A stretch of DNA of 60,256 bases, from assembly GCA_938075585.1 (NCBI GenBank), contig CALJHG010000006.1, positions 1-60,256 of the forward strand, written 5' to 3'. Positions 34,103 to 43,488 of this stretch are shown here, piece after piece. This stretch comes from an uncultured Gammaproteobacteria bacterium (GTDB lineage: Bacteria > Pseudomonadota > Gammaproteobacteria > Ga0077536). Under the pieces are notes generated by a model. That model saw nothing but the letters and a program-made list of their open reading frames with translations, was not told the DNA's origin and did not search any database. Made by a program: the position numbers and the translations under genes. The first letter of the stretch is position 1; each line of letters starts with the position of its first letter.

Positions 34103-35530
34103 TTAGACGCTGTAATACATCTCGAACTCTTTCGGATGCGTAGACATTCTCAGTGCAGTTACTTCCTCCATTTTTAGGGAGATATAAGCATCTATTGCAT
34201 CATCGGAGAATACATTTCCAGCCTTTAAAAAGTCCCGATCAGCATCTAAAGCGGTCAACGCCTCATGCAAAGAAAAACAAACCGTAGGGATCGCTTCGCC
34301 GATAGGAAGCCCGGTTAATTCGTCACTCTCAAGGACGTACAAATCTCTGTCCTGTGGATCGCCTGGATGTATTTTATTCTTTATGCCATCAAGGCCCGCC
34401 ATCAACAAGGCGGCAAACGTGAAATAAGGGTTGCCCGCAGAATCAGGAAATCTGACCTCAATTCTTCGAGCTTTTTCACTATCAACCCAAGGTATCCTAA
34501 CCGACGCTGACCTGTTACGCGCAGAATAAGCTAAAAAAGTAGGCGCCTCGAAACCGGGTACCAATCTCTTATAGCTATTTGTGCTAGCGTTAGAGAAAGC
34601 ATTGATCGCGCGAGCATGTTTTATTATGCCCCCGATATAATAAAGAGCCGTTTCAGACAGGTTCCCGTAGCCATCTCCAGCAAACAAGTTTTTACCGTCT
34701 TTGCTTATGGATTGATGTACATGCATTCCATTACCATTGTCACCAACCAGCGGTTTCGGCATAAAAGTAGCTGTTTTCCCATAACCATGCGCTACATTAT
34801 GAACACAATACTTAAGGATTTGATTCGCATCGGCTCTTTTTACTAGCGTATCAAATTTAGTTCCTATCTCACATTGTCCGGCGGTCGCCACCTCATGATG
34901 ATGAACTTCAGTCTCTATACCCATTTCTTCCATCACTAAACACATCGTGGATCTGATGTCCTGAAGTGAATCCACAGGAGGGACTGGGAAATAGCCGCCT
35001 TTTACACCAGGACGGTGTCCTGTATTTCCATCCTCATAAGATTTACTAGAATTCCAGCCGGCTTCATCAGAATCAATGCTAAATCCTGCGCCTTTCATCT
35101 CGTTGTTATATTTTACATCGTCGAAAACGAAAAACTCTGGTTCAGGGCCAAAATAAGCTGTATCCCCAATACCAGAGTCATTTAGATACGCCTCAGCTCT
35201 TTTTGCCGCTGATCTCGGACAGCGCTCATAACCTTCTCCGGTCGACGGTTCGACCACGTCGCATCGAATATTATAAGTTTTTTCCTCAAAGAATGGATCC
35301 ATCACTCCAGTCGAAGCATCGGGCATCAAAATCATGTCTGACTCGTTAATATCCTTCCAACCGGAGATGGAGGAGCCATCAAACATTTTTCCAGATTTAA
35401 AAAAATCCTCGTTAACTTCTCGTGCGGGAATAGTTACGTGCTGCTCTTTACCCTTGGTATCTGTGAAGCGCACATCGACAAACACCACATCTTCATCTTT
35501 TATAGTCTTTAAAATATTTTCCACGGACAT
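34103..35530 (-). CDS. glnA: Glutamine synthetase type I
   Basis: A GSI-beta subunit of 475 residues from the chosen ATG. Seen are [25 protein letters not shown], the catalytic [33 protein letters not shown]-like [21 protein letters not shown] and a DLY tyrosine segment (DRDLYVL) at the adenylylation loop position. It assimilates ammonia into glutamine. The frame opens at a TTG 15 bases upstream, but that codon lies within the Shine-Dalgarno GGAG, so the ATG at 35530 is preferred. A sigma-54 promoter and twin NtrC half-sites precede it and a strong terminator follows. Confidence 0.97.
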   Translation of the reverse strand: MSVENILKTIKDEDVVFVDVRFTDTKGKEQHVTIPAREVNEDFFKSGKMFDGSSISGWKDINESDMILMPDASTGVMDPFFEEKTYNIRCDVVEPSTGEGYERCPRSAAKRAEAYLNDSGIGDTAYFGPEPEFFVFDDVKYNNEMKGAGFSIDSDEAGWNSSKSYEDGNTGHRPGVKGGYFPVPPVDSLQDIRSTMCLVMEEMGIETEVHHHEVATAGQCEIGTKFDTLVKRADANQILKYCVHNVAHGYGKTATFMPKPLVGDNGNGMHVHQSISKDGKNLFAGDGYGNLSETALYYIGGIIKHARAINAFSNASTNSYKRLVPGFEAPTFLAYSARNRSASVRIPWVDSEKARRIEVRFPDSAGNPYFTFAALLMAGLDGIKNKIHPGDPQDRDLYVLESDELTGLPIGEAIPTVCFSLHEALTALDADRDFLKAGNVFSDDAIDAYISLKMEEVTALRMSTHPKEFEMYYSV

Positions 35531-35582
35531 TTTAATTTTCTCCAACTTGAGTCATGTAACTTAATCTTTTTATAAAACTACA

Positions 35583-35598
35583 TGCACAAGGCGTGCCA
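35583..35598 (-). promoter_or_regulatory. Sigma-54 (-24/-12) promoter of glnA
   Basis: On the minus strand TGGCACGCCTTGTGCA matches the sigma-54 consensus TGGCAC-N5-TTGCA except for one base in the -12 element; the GG and GC dinucleotides have the required 12-base register. Transcription should start near 35572, about 42 bases before the glnA ATG. Confidence 0.75.
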
Positions 35599-35648
35599 TT
35601 GCAAAACACCACAATTAATCCATCTAAAAGGGATCAATGGAGCATATA

Positions 35649-35696
35649 TGATTTAAAATGGTGCAATGTCGGTAATTTATGACTTTTTTTGGTGCA
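35649..35696. promoter_or_regulatory. Twin NtrC enhancer half-sites upstream of glnA
   Basis: TGGTGCA occurs at 35659-35665 and at 35690-35696, 31 bases apart (three helical turns), each forming the intact arm of an imperfect NtrC palindrome (TG at the other arm). The spacing and the 60-110 base distance from the sigma-54 promoter match the enhancer arrangement known at enterobacterial glnA. The distal site reaches the lysA stop codon. Confidence 0.6.
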
Positions 35697-35697
35697 T

Positions 35698-36957
35698 TCA
35701 ATCGATTAGCACGTCTCTCTCGTCGCTAATTAAACTATCAAAGGTCTGCCGACGACGTACAATGCTGTAAGACGATCCATTTATAAGGATCTCGGCGCAC
35801 CGCAAACGAGCATTATAATTCGAGCCCATAACAGAGCCGTATGCTCCGCAATCAGCGACAGCCACAAGGTCTCCTTCAAACACATGTAATCGGCGATCTT
35901 TGGCTAGCGTATCTCCAGTCTCGCAAATCGGACCTACCACATCACAAATATCACCTTCAACACCTGTCAAACTCTCACAATAAGTCAATACGTCGTGCCA
36001 GCCATCATACAAAGCAGGCCGTAATAGGTCATTCATACCCGCATCTACGATCACAAAATTTCTATCTTTTGTCTTCTTAATAAATTCTACCCGTGTAAGC
36101 ATTAGTCCCGCCGGACCAACAATCGAACGACCTGGCTCTAAAACTAATTTAAACTCCTTCGGAACAACTCGACATAACCCGTCTACAAGCTCGTTGATAG
36201 TGGGCGGCGTCTCACCACGGTAATCAATACCCAATCCCCCACCAACATCGATGGTCTCAATTTGTATCCCAATAGTTTTGAGGTCCAAGGCTAAATCAAC
36301 CACATGCCCCACCGCTTCAAGTATCGGATCGACAATAGTTATCTGAGAGCCTATATGGCATGCAATACCTGATGGGTTTAGCCATTTAGAAGAAGAAATT
36401 CTCTGATAGAGTTCTCGTGCGTCATCAATGGGTACTCCAAACTTACTGTCTTTTAGACCAGTTGAAATATAAGGATGAGTTTTAGGATCAACGTCAGGAT
36501 TGACCCTTACAGCAACATTCACGAATACGCCCATATTTGCTGCTACACTTTCTAGTCTTTCGAATTCTTCGCAGGATTCTAAATTAATGGAACCTACTCC
36601 AGCTTTTAGCGCTTCTTCAATTTCGTCTCTAGTTTTCCCAACGCCCGAAAAAACCACACCCGCTGGCTTACCTCCGGCAGCTATCACCTTATTCAGTTCC
36701 CCGATAGACACCACGTCGAAGTCCGACCCAATGAGGGTCAAAGCCTTCAAAATAGATAAATTGTCATTTGCTTTTACCGCATAGCAAATGCGATGTGCCC
36801 TCTCTTTAAAAGCGCTATTGTACTGGCACCATGCTTGCTCAAACGATCGTCGAGAATATACGTAGCACGGGGTTCCTACTTCGTCCGCTATTTGCCCCAA
36901 ATCAACATCTTCGAGATGTAACCGATTATTATGATATTTCAGAAATTTCGATTTCAT
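35698..36957 (-). CDS. lysA: Diaminopimelate decarboxylase
   Basis: A 419-residue fold-III PLP enzyme. The PLP lysine is Lys62 in CYAVKANDNLSIL; others are GVGSINLESCEEFERL, ACHIGSQI, DVGGGLGIDYRG, LEPGRSIVGPAG and CDVVGPICETGD containing the second-subunit active-site cysteine. It makes lysine from meso-DAP. The gene follows a small LptM-like lipoprotein gene by 24 bases, as in Pseudomonas, but dapF, which usually comes next, is not present. Confidence 0.96.
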   Translation of the reverse strand: MKSKFLKYHNNRLHLEDVDLGQIADEVGTPCYVYSRRSFEQAWCQYNSAFKERAHRICYAVKANDNLSILKALTLIGSDFDVVSIGELNKVIAAGGKPAGVVFSGVGKTRDEIEEALKAGVGSINLESCEEFERLESVAANMGVFVNVAVRVNPDVDPKTHPYISTGLKDSKFGVPIDDARELYQRISSSKWLNPSGIACHIGSQITIVDPILEAVGHVVDLALDLKTIGIQIETIDVGGGLGIDYRGETPPTINELVDGLCRVVPKEFKLVLEPGRSIVGPAGLMLTRVEFIKKTKDRNFVIVDAGMNDLLRPALYDGWHDVLTYCESLTGVEGDICDVVGPICETGDTLAKDRRLHVFEGDLVAVADCGAYGSVMGSNYNARLRCAEILINGSSYSIVRRRQTFDSLISDERDVLID

Positions 36958-36981
36958 TTACATCCGCTAGCAATATTTAAT

Positions 36982-37131
36982 TCAATCGGAAGACTGTGAT
37001 CGAGCATCAAGCAGTTGGTTGTTGCCATTACTTTTTGGGATATACAGCTCCCCTTTTTGACCGCAGGACAGATTTGCGACTAATAAAAACATTACCGCAA
37101 AAAACAGCTTAAATTTTTTCATCGTGTTCAT
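36982..37131 (-). CDS. lptM: Small LptM (YifL)-like lipoprotein
   Basis: A 49-residue gene read directly from the minus strand. The protein has a lysine-rich start (MNTMKKFK), a hydrophobic signal sequence, the lipobox LSCG with the acylated Cys23, and then GQKGELYIPK, matching the CGQKGPLYLP signature of LptM. LptM stabilises the LptDE translocon and helps its disulfide maturation in E. coli. The position just upstream of lysA is the family's usual genomic place. An ATG at 37122 is an alternative start. Confidence 0.85.
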   Translation of the reverse strand: MNTMKKFKLFFAVMFLLVANLSCGQKGELYIPKSNGNNQLLDARSQSSD

Positions 37132-37198
37132 AGCCTAATTCATGAGTACTGTATTGTAACTAAGAAACTTAGCGTGTAATACGGTTTTCACAATATCC

Positions 37199-38638
37199 TC
37201 ATGCATGGTTTTTTCTACGTTTAGAGAATTTCCTATCTTTTAAAGCAGGTTTTATTAAATCCGGAAGTAAACGCTCGTTAACTTGCTCAACCATAATCTT
37301 GTGACCGATATACTCCTCAATACTTTGCAGTGAGAACACATATTCCTCACAGGCTAAACTAATAGCATCGCCCCGAGCTCCTGCTCTAGCAGTCCTCCCA
37401 ATTCTATGCACATAGTCTTCACAATTATTAGGCAGATCATAATTAACTACATGGGTGACGTCTGGGATATGCAAACCGCGAGCCGCCACATCGGTAGCAA
37501 CAACTATGTCGATTTTACCCATCTTAAAATCGTCTATTAATCTTTCGCGTTTTGCCTGCTCCACATCGCCTGATAGAGCTCGCGCCTTATAGCCATTAGA
37601 ATTCAGATAGCCAACAAGTAAACTTACCACTCGTTTTGTATTCGCAAAAATTATCGTTCGAAATGGCTTTTGGGTATTTAGCAGACCCACTAACAAACTG
37701 ATTTTTTCGTCCGAGCTTACATGGTAAAGCACCTGAGAAATTTTACTCGCAGCTCGAGTTTCCGAAGCGATCTCGACTAACTTTGGCGTATTCATGTACT
37801 CATACGCCAACTCATTGACTCTATGCGAGAGTGTTGCCGAATAGAGCATATTTAGTCTCTTTGAGGGGTGAGGCATCCGCCGTAGGAGAAAACGCAGATC
37901 TTTGATAAACCCCAAATCAAACATACGGTCCGCTTCATCTAAAACCAATGCTTCAATGGAGTTCAGGGAAAAAACATTCTGTTTGAAATAATCTATTATA
38001 CGTCCCGGCGTACCTATGATGATATCAGCTCCCGTCTGGAGACTCTTCCGTTGCTTTTCATAATCCACCCCACCATAAATCAAGGCTAAGTTAAATCCTG
38101 TATAGGCTCCTAATATATCTGCGTCTTTCTTAATCTGTATAGCCAACTCCCGAGTCGGTGCCAAAATCAAAGCTCGCGGATTGGCCTGAGGTCCCGTAGT
38201 AGGAATTTTACTTCCGCCGGACTCTTTCAGTAAACGATTCATGGTAGCAAGTAAATAAGCCGCAGTTTTGCCTGTTCCAGTCTGAGCTTGCCCTGCGATG
38301 TCTTCATTTCTCAACAGAGATGGCAGCGATCTCGCCTGTATGGGTGTACAAAATTCAAAACCGGCATCTTCAACACCCTGTAAGAGTCTTGAGTCAACAC
38401 CTAACTCATCAAAACGGACAGTAGAAAGATCGTTGTCGTTCTTCTCTCTCGCTTCGACCATGATGGGCTCGGTTTTCGCTCCCGATGGGACCGGTGCACT
38501 AACTCGTGTCTTACGCCCTCTCCGCTTTCTGGTTTTTTTTGAGGTAATGTCGAACTTTCGTCGGTGACGAAAGAATTTCATTCCTAAAAACAAAAAAATA
38601 ACGACACAAAAGACTTGAATGATTGAGTATGAATTCAT
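37199..38638 (-). CDS. rhlB: DEAD-box RNA helicase, RhlB-like, with N-terminal membrane helix
   Basis: A 479-residue DEAD-box helicase: Q-motif FCTPIQARSLP, motif I AQTGTGKT (118-125), PTRELA, DEADRMFDLGF, SAT, and YVHRIGRTARAG. Gene order (divergent from trxA-rho) is that of rhlB in E. coli. The N-terminus is unusual: residues 4-23 are strongly hydrophobic (IIQVFCVVIFLFLGMKFF) and followed by a very basic RHRRKF...KKTRKRRGRK, predicting a membrane anchor with the helicase in the cytoplasm. A start at the ATG at 38581 would remove the helix, but AGGA there directly touches the codon. RhlE is the alternative family. Confidence 0.87.
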   Translation of the reverse strand: MNSYSIIQVFCVVIFLFLGMKFFRHRRKFDITSKKTRKRRGRKTRVSAPVPSGAKTEPIMVEAREKNDNDLSTVRFDELGVDSRLLQGVEDAGFEFCTPIQARSLPSLLRNEDIAGQAQTGTGKTAAYLLATMNRLLKESGGSKIPTTGPQANPRALILAPTRELAIQIKKDADILGAYTGFNLALIYGGVDYEKQRKSLQTGADIIIGTPGRIIDYFKQNVFSLNSIEALVLDEADRMFDLGFIKDLRFLLRRMPHPSKRLNMLYSATLSHRVNELAYEYMNTPKLVEIASETRAASKISQVLYHVSSDEKISLLVGLLNTQKPFRTIIFANTKRVVSLLVGYLNSNGYKARALSGDVEQAKRERLIDDFKMGKIDIVVATDVAARGLHIPDVTHVVNYDLPNNCEDYVHRIGRTARAGARGDAISLACEEYVFSLQSIEEYIGHKIMVEQVNERLLPDLIKPALKDRKFSKRRKNHA

Positions 38639-38738
38639 AGGATTATGTTTGCCTTTGGTTCTTTAAGCTTACCCTAGCTTTTACTTAAGTTCATTTGGCG
38701 ATGGCCTCTCAACAATTAAAAGGAATAATAGACCCATA

Positions 38739-39065
38739 ATGAGTGAACAATTAATTCAAGTTACCGATGATTCTTTCGAATCAGATGTCCTGCAATCCGA
38801 CGTACCCGTATTAGTAGACTACTGGGCCGAATGGTGCGGACCATGCAAAATGATCGCGCCTATTCTAGACGAGGTTGCGTCGGAATACGCTGGCAAATTG
38901 AAAATAGCGAAATTAGATGTCGATCAAAATGCTGAAACTGCGCAAAAGTACAGCATAAGAAGTATACCATGCTTAATGCTGTTCAAGGATGGAGATATTG
39001 TAGCGACTCAAGTAGGAGCGTTATCCAAGAGCCAGTTAAGCGAATTCATAGACGAAAATTTGTAG
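38739..39065 (+). CDS. trxA: Thioredoxin
   Basis: A 108-residue thioredoxin with the active site WCGPC (Cys33, Cys36), buried Asp26-like residue (VDYWAEW) and a cis-proline in SIPCLM. The residue after the cis-proline is cysteine rather than the usual threonine, giving a third cysteine near the active site. It is divergent from rhlB and precedes rho, the standard gammaproteobacterial order. Confidence 0.96.
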   Translation: MSEQLIQVTDDSFESDVLQSDVPVLVDYWAEWCGPCKMIAPILDEVASEYAGKLKIAKLDVDQNAETAQKYSIRSIPCLMLFKDGDIVATQVGALSKSQLSEFIDENL

Positions 39066-39151
39066 GTCGACTTGCCATGCAAATACCGTAGTAATTTATT
39101 GCCCTCGGGGCTAGACTAAGAATAATTGTCATGTTAAGGTGATAATTCAGC

Positions 39152-39182
39152 TTGGGTGCAAACCTGCGTTCAAGCACCCCAA
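39152..39182 (+). terminator. Hairpin in the trxA-rho intergenic leader
   Basis: TTGGGTGC at 39152-39159 pairs with GCACCCCAA at 39174-39182 (one bulged C), loop 14 bases. It is not followed by a T tract, so it is more likely a leader structure or protected 3' end than a simple terminator. In E. coli the rho leader mediates autoregulation by Rho; the 200-base leader here could do the same. Confidence 0.4.
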
Positions 39183-39265
39183 AATAACTCTTAATGCGCA
39201 CTCCAACTCTTAGGCATTTTGAAATTTCTAATATCTAAATAATTTAAGTAATCCACAAAAACCTC

Positions 39266-40525
39266 ATGATGAATCTCACCGAATTAAAACAAAAAACTGC
39301 GTCAGAATTATTGGTCCTCACTGAAGAAATGGGCATCGATGGTATCGGACGTTCAAGAAAGCAAGACCTTATCTTTAGTATACTAAAATCTCAGGCCAAA
39401 AAAGGGGAAGATATTTCTGGCGATGGTGTTTTAGAAATCTTACAAGACGGGTTTGGCTTCCTTCGAACCGCTGATTCATCTTACCTAGCGGGAGCAGACG
39501 ATATTTACGTTTCTCCCAGTCAAATTAGACGTTTCAGCCTACGTACCGGTGATACTATCTCGGGAAAGATACGACCTCCAAAAGATGGGGAACGCTATTT
39601 CGCCCTGTTAAAAGTGGGCGAAATTAACTTTGAGCCACCTGAAAACGCTAAAAATAAAGTGCTATTCGAAAATCTGACACCTTTGTTCCCGCAAGAACGA
39701 CTTCAGCTGGAGCTAGGTAACGGAAGCACCGAAGATTTAACTCCTAGAATAATAGATCTAGCATCACCCATAGGAAAAGGTCAGAGGGGACTCGTCATTT
39801 CACCTCCAAAGGCGGGGAAAACAATGATGCTGCAAAGTATCGCTCATTCTCTAGGGGTGAATCATCCTGATTGCTATCTTATTGTGTTGTTAATAGATGA
39901 AAGACCAGAGGAAGTTACTGAAATGCAGCGTTCTGTGCGCGGAGAGGTGATTTCTAGTACCTTCGATGAACCTGCAAGTAGGCATGTTCAGGTAGCTGAA
40001 ATGGTTATAGAAAAAGCTAAACGTCTTGTAGAGCATAAGAGAGATGTAATTATCCTGCTCGACTCTATAACGCGTTTAGCGAGGGCATATAACACTGTTG
40101 TTCCTTCATCAGGAAAAGTTCTAACCGGGGGCGTTGATGCAAATGCTCTCCAACGACCCAAACGCTTTTTTGGCGCAGCAAGGAATATCGAAGAGGGAGG
40201 AAGCCTCACAATTATGGCAACTGCTCTGGTGGATACCGGGTCGCGGATGGATGATGTTATATATGAAGAGTTTAAGGGAACAGGAAACATGGAGGTCCAT
40301 TTGGATCGTAAGATAGCCGAAAAACGTATCTTTCCTAGTGTAAATATCAATCGATCCGGCACTCGACGAGAAGAGATACTGACTAAGCCTGACGAACTTC
40401 AAAAAATGTGGATTCTCCGAAAACTTTTACACCCTATGGAAGAAGTCGCAGCGATGGAATTTTTACTCGAGAGATTTAAGGCGACAAAAAATAATGCAGA
40501 CTTTTTCGACGCGATGAAGCGATAA
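39266..40525 (+). CDS. rho: Transcription termination factor Rho
   Basis: A 419-residue Rho, matching the E. coli length. The RNA-binding N-terminal domain has [16 protein letters not shown] and [11 protein letters not shown]; the ATPase domain has PPKAGKT (P-loop), [15 protein letters not shown], the Q-loop [11 protein letters not shown] and the R-loop [24 protein letters not shown]. Two consecutive ATGs open the frame; the second (39269) corresponds to the usual MNLTELK start. A 200-base leader separates it from trxA. Confidence 0.98.
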   Translation: MMNLTELKQKTASELLVLTEEMGIDGIGRSRKQDLIFSILKSQAKKGEDISGDGVLEILQDGFGFLRTADSSYLAGADDIYVSPSQIRRFSLRTGDTISGKIRPPKDGERYFALLKVGEINFEPPENAKNKVLFENLTPLFPQERLQLELGNGSTEDLTPRIIDLASPIGKGQRGLVISPPKAGKTMMLQSIAHSLGVNHPDCYLIVLLIDERPEEVTEMQRSVRGEVISSTFDEPASRHVQVAEMVIEKAKRLVEHKRDVIILLDSITRLARAYNTVVPSSGKVLTGGVDANALQRPKRFFGAARNIEEGGSLTIMATALVDTGSRMDDVIYEEFKGTGNMEVHLDRKIAEKRIFPSVNINRSGTRREEILTKPDELQKMWILRKLLHPMEEVAAMEFLLERFKATKNNADFFDAMKR

Positions 40526-40543
40526 AATTATTTGAAATAATCA

Positions 40544-40888
40544 TTAACCTGGAGGCCAATCGAAGGTTCTGCCTGCCAGTATGTGCAAATGTAGATGAAA
40601 AACGGTTTGTCCCGCAGCAGACCCATTATTGACTACCACTCGAAAACCTTCGGTATAGCCTAATAACCGCGCCACACGAGGGGCCGTTAGTAAGAGATGC
40701 GCCAACAACTTGCCGTCTCCATCGACGGCTTCAGATAACATCTTAAGTGGCACTTTCGGACAAAGCAAAACATGCAAGGGCGCTTGAGGAGCAATATCTC
40801 TGAATGCAATGCACAACTTATCTTCAAACACGATGTCCGCGGGAATTTCTCTCGCAATAATCTTCTCAAACAAAGTAGGTTCGGTCAT
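40544..40888 (-). CDS. HIT family purine nucleoside phosphoramidase (HinT-like)
   Basis: A 114-residue histidine triad protein with the catalytic FHLHLHILAGR (His98, His100, His102) and FEDKLCIAFRDIAPQAPLHVLLCPK. HinT-type enzymes hydrolyse adenosine phosphoramidates and lysyl-AMP. It converges on rho across 18 bases that include the palindrome ATTATTTGAAATAAT, and is seven bases downstream of the NUDIX gene. Confidence 0.93.
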   Translation of the reverse strand: MTEPTLFEKIIAREIPADIVFEDKLCIAFRDIAPQAPLHVLLCPKVPLKMLSEAVDGDGKLLAHLLLTAPRVARLLGYTEGFRVVVNNGSAAGQTVFHLHLHILAGRTFDWPPG

Positions 40889-40895
40889 ATACTGC

Positions 40896-41495
40896 TCACC
40901 AATGCGTTGTTATTTCAGTTCCATCGCTTTTAAGCTGCGGTTGCATTACAAGCTTACCATCTCGACGAAGAAAATCTCCTACGTGCTGCGAAAACGATCC
41001 AACTTTCACGTCTTGAAAATAAAAACGAAGAGTCTGCGTAATAGTAGGAAACGCTATCTCTGACCAAGGAATTTGCTCCTCGCTGTATAATTGACATTCT
41101 AAGCTTTCTAGCCCCGGCGCAAAATCTGGCTCACTAAGGTCTGCGAGAAACATTACATAGATTTGATTAATTTCAGGAAGACTGAATATGGTAAATAGGT
41201 GAGATATCTCTACCCGCGCACAAGCTTCCTCACGCGTTTCCCTAACCGCTGCCTCAATAAGCGTTTCTCCATTTTCCATATAGCCTGCAGGTAAAGTCCA
41301 CCATCCCAGCCTAGGCTCGATAGCGCGCTTACACAGCAGGATCTGACCTTCCCAAACAGGAAGACAACCGGCGACCACTTTTGGGTTCTGATAAAATACT
41401 GACTCACAATTGCCACAAACATAACGCGCTCGATCGTCACCCTCAGGCACGGACTTACCAACCTCGTTTGATCCACATTTACTGCAGTAATCCAA
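40896..41495 (-). CDS. NUDIX hydrolase with N-terminal zinc ribbon
   Basis: A 199-residue protein. Cys4, Cys7, Cys27 and Cys30 form a zinc ribbon (CSKCG, CGNC) and the NUDIX box GYMENGETLIEAAVRETREEA is intact, with WWTLPAGY before it. It resembles the family of zinc-ribbon ADP-ribose/FAD-type pyrophosphatases; NudC has a similar ribbon but a different C-terminus. Substrate cannot be fixed from sequence. It is probably co-transcribed with the HIT gene; both deal with nucleotide adducts. Confidence 0.88.
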   Translation of the reverse strand: MDYCSKCGSNEVGKSVPEGDDRARYVCGNCESVFYQNPKVVAGCLPVWEGQILLCKRAIEPRLGWWTLPAGYMENGETLIEAAVRETREEACARVEISHLFTIFSLPEINQIYVMFLADLSEPDFAPGLESLECQLYSEEQIPWSEIAFPTITQTLRFYFQDVKVGSFSQHVGDFLRRDGKLVMQPQLKSDGTEITTHW

Positions 41496-41715
41496 TTAAA
41501 ACCCCTTTTGTGCAAACTAGATTAGTTAAGCGGGCCCAACCAGCCGTACCACGAAAAGCTTACATTTATTTAAAAGATTAATTACATTACTTTAGCGTAA
41601 CATAGGCATTATAAAAAGAAGAAAGTGATAGTAGGCACAACCATGCAGCAAAACAATCAAAATACTAAGAGTACGCAGGTATATCTGAATACAACTAATA
41701 GTCTGGTCAGTTAAC

Positions 41716-42807
41716 ATGGCAACTCTGCAAGGAACTGAAAAATTTGAGCACGGGCGAGCACCCAAAGTAGGTGTGTTGCTCTGCAATTTAGGCACTCCCA
41801 AAGCACCTACCGCCCCAGCAGTGAAAAAATACTTAGCAGAATTTTTATCTGATAACAGAGTAGTCGAGTTATCGAAATTACTTTGGCTCCCTATTTTACA
41901 TGCCATCATTCTGAACACGCGTCCTAAAAAATCTGCAAAAGCGTATAAAAGTATATGGACTGACAGCGGCTCTCCTTTACTTGTCTTCTCAGAAGGGATT
42001 CTAAATAAGCTGCAAAAGAAGTTTGAGGCGTTCGATGATAGTAATCTGATTTTCGGATTAGGGATGCGTTACGGCGAACCGTCTATACAAACGGCTATAA
42101 ATGATTTGCAGAAAAAAAATATCAGAAAAATTTTAATATTACCCTTATACCCGCAATATGCGTCGGCCACGACTGCATCAGTTTACGATGCGGTCTTCGA
42201 CTATTTCAAAACTCAGCGCTGGATACCAGAGTTACGCTTTGCATCAGATTATCATGACAATCCTCTATATATTTCGGCAATCGTCGAATCAATCAGACGA
42301 GAGTGGAGAGTCGGTAATAGGGGACAACATCTTCTATTTTCTTTTCATGGCATTCCTAAAGACACTTTCCTTGCAGGTGATCCCTATCACTGCCAATGCC
42401 ATGCGACAACTAGAATGGTCGCGGAAGAACTTGGCTTAACGGACAAAGAATGGACATTAACATTCCAATCTCGATTTGGTCCAAAACAATGGCTCGAGCC
42501 CTATACCGACAAAACGTTAGAAAAGCTGGGGGCAGGAGGAGTCAAAAATGTCGATATAGTTTGCCCCGGATTCGCAGTCGATTGTCTTGAAACGTTAGAA
42601 GAAATCTCCATACTAAATCAAAACCTTTTTCGTGAGCATGGCGGAGAAAAAATCAACTATATTGGTGCATTAAATGACTCTGCCGAACAAATAAACTTGC
42701 TGTCCAATATTTTGGAGAGACATCTTTCAAATTGGGATAAACCTACAGACAAAACACTACTGGAACAATCGGCCTCTAGAGCCTTAGACGCCGGAGCCCC
42801 TAAATAG
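41716..42807 (+). CDS. hemH: Ferrochelatase
   Basis: A 363-residue ferrochelatase: GVLLCNLGTPKAPT at the N-terminus, FLSDNRVVELSK, ILPLYPQYASATTASV and the metal-inserting histidine in LLFSFHGIPK; later FQSRFGPKQWLEPYT and CPGFAVDCLETLEEI. It inserts Fe(II) into protoporphyrin IX as the last step of heme synthesis. No C-terminal [2Fe-2S] cysteine cluster is seen. A 23-codon frame at 41643-41714 ends one base before the start and could be a leader peptide. Confidence 0.96.
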   Translation: MATLQGTEKFEHGRAPKVGVLLCNLGTPKAPTAPAVKKYLAEFLSDNRVVELSKLLWLPILHAIILNTRPKKSAKAYKSIWTDSGSPLLVFSEGILNKLQKKFEAFDDSNLIFGLGMRYGEPSIQTAINDLQKKNIRKILILPLYPQYASATTASVYDAVFDYFKTQRWIPELRFASDYHDNPLYISAIVESIRREWRVGNRGQHLLFSFHGIPKDTFLAGDPYHCQCHATTRMVAEELGLTDKEWTLTFQSRFGPKQWLEPYTDKTLEKLGAGGVKNVDIVCPGFAVDCLETLEEISILNQNLFREHGGEKINYIGALNDSAEQINLLSNILERHLSNWDKPTDKTLLEQSASRALDAGAPK

Positions 42808-42811
42808 CAAT

Positions 42812-43372
42812 CTATACCTTGAGTAACACATTCTTTAGGGGTTGACGGAACTGCTTGCCAATACTCTCTGGGTATCCATACCAAAACATCCCTATCGGCT
42901 TCTCTGCACTCATTGTAAATCCTACGATGTTAGCGAAATCACTTGTCTCAATAATACTGCCAGTAGTCCACTTGACTCCAACGCCTTTCGTCCATAAAAA
43001 AAGCATTAAATTTTGTGCGGCACAACAGCATGCTGCATAGTTTTCCTGCTCTTCCTTTTCATTTGCAGACTTTTTGGAAGTAATAACTAACCACCCGGGA
43101 ACAGCCTGCCATCTATTCTTTTTTACCTCAGCAAATCTCGCTCCCTTATTAGTCAAGTTTTCCCTATAATTCATATCTATAATTTGAGCCTTTGGCTTGT
43201 CACTAAGTAGGTAGTACTTCCAAGGCTCTGTTAGAAAGTGATTTGGCGCCCAGCAAGCAACATCAATAGCCCGCTCAATTAAATCATCACTTACTTTTGC
43301 TGTCTCAAATGCATGTACTGTCCTCCTTCCCAAAATCACGCTTTCCAAACTTTGAGACCATTCCCTGCTCAT
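42812..43372 (-). CDS. Nitroreductase family FMN oxidoreductase
   Basis: A 186-residue nitroreductase-fold protein from the ATG at 43372, which has GGAGAG a few bases upstream (the frame opens at 43393). Motifs are ILGRRTVHAF, the WAPNHFLTEPWKYYLL flavin-binding block and GVGVKWTTGSI with IGMFWYGYP near the C-terminus. It resembles YdjA-type small nitroreductases that reduce nitro compounds or quinones with NAD(P)H. It converges on hemH with four bases between the ends. Confidence 0.88.
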   Translation of the reverse strand: MSREWSQSLESVILGRRTVHAFETAKVSDDLIERAIDVACWAPNHFLTEPWKYYLLSDKPKAQIIDMNYRENLTNKGARFAEVKKNRWQAVPGWLVITSKKSANEKEEQENYAACCCAAQNLMLFLWTKGVGVKWTTGSIIETSDFANIVGFTMSAEKPIGMFWYGYPESIGKQFRQPLKNVLLKV

Positions 43373-43463
43373 AAACTCTCTCCGAAATATCAATTCAACT
43401 TTATCTCACACAAATTTTGTTAAATATAATATGAAGTATCTGGTTAATATGCGATTATAAATA

Positions 43464-43488
43464 AGAGAATTAATCGGGCTAATTCTCT
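43464..43488. repeat. Perfect 9-bp inverted repeat in a divergent promoter region
   Basis: AGAGAATTA at 43464-43472 and TAATTCTCT at 43480-43488 are exact inverted copies with a seven-base centre ATCGGGC. A related ATTCTCT sequence (ATTCTCTCCGCATTAG, near 43520) follows, echoing ATTCTCTGCGTTAG. The site lies between the divergent nitroreductase and NDUFA9-like genes, so an operator for a dimeric regulator is plausible. Confidence 0.5.
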
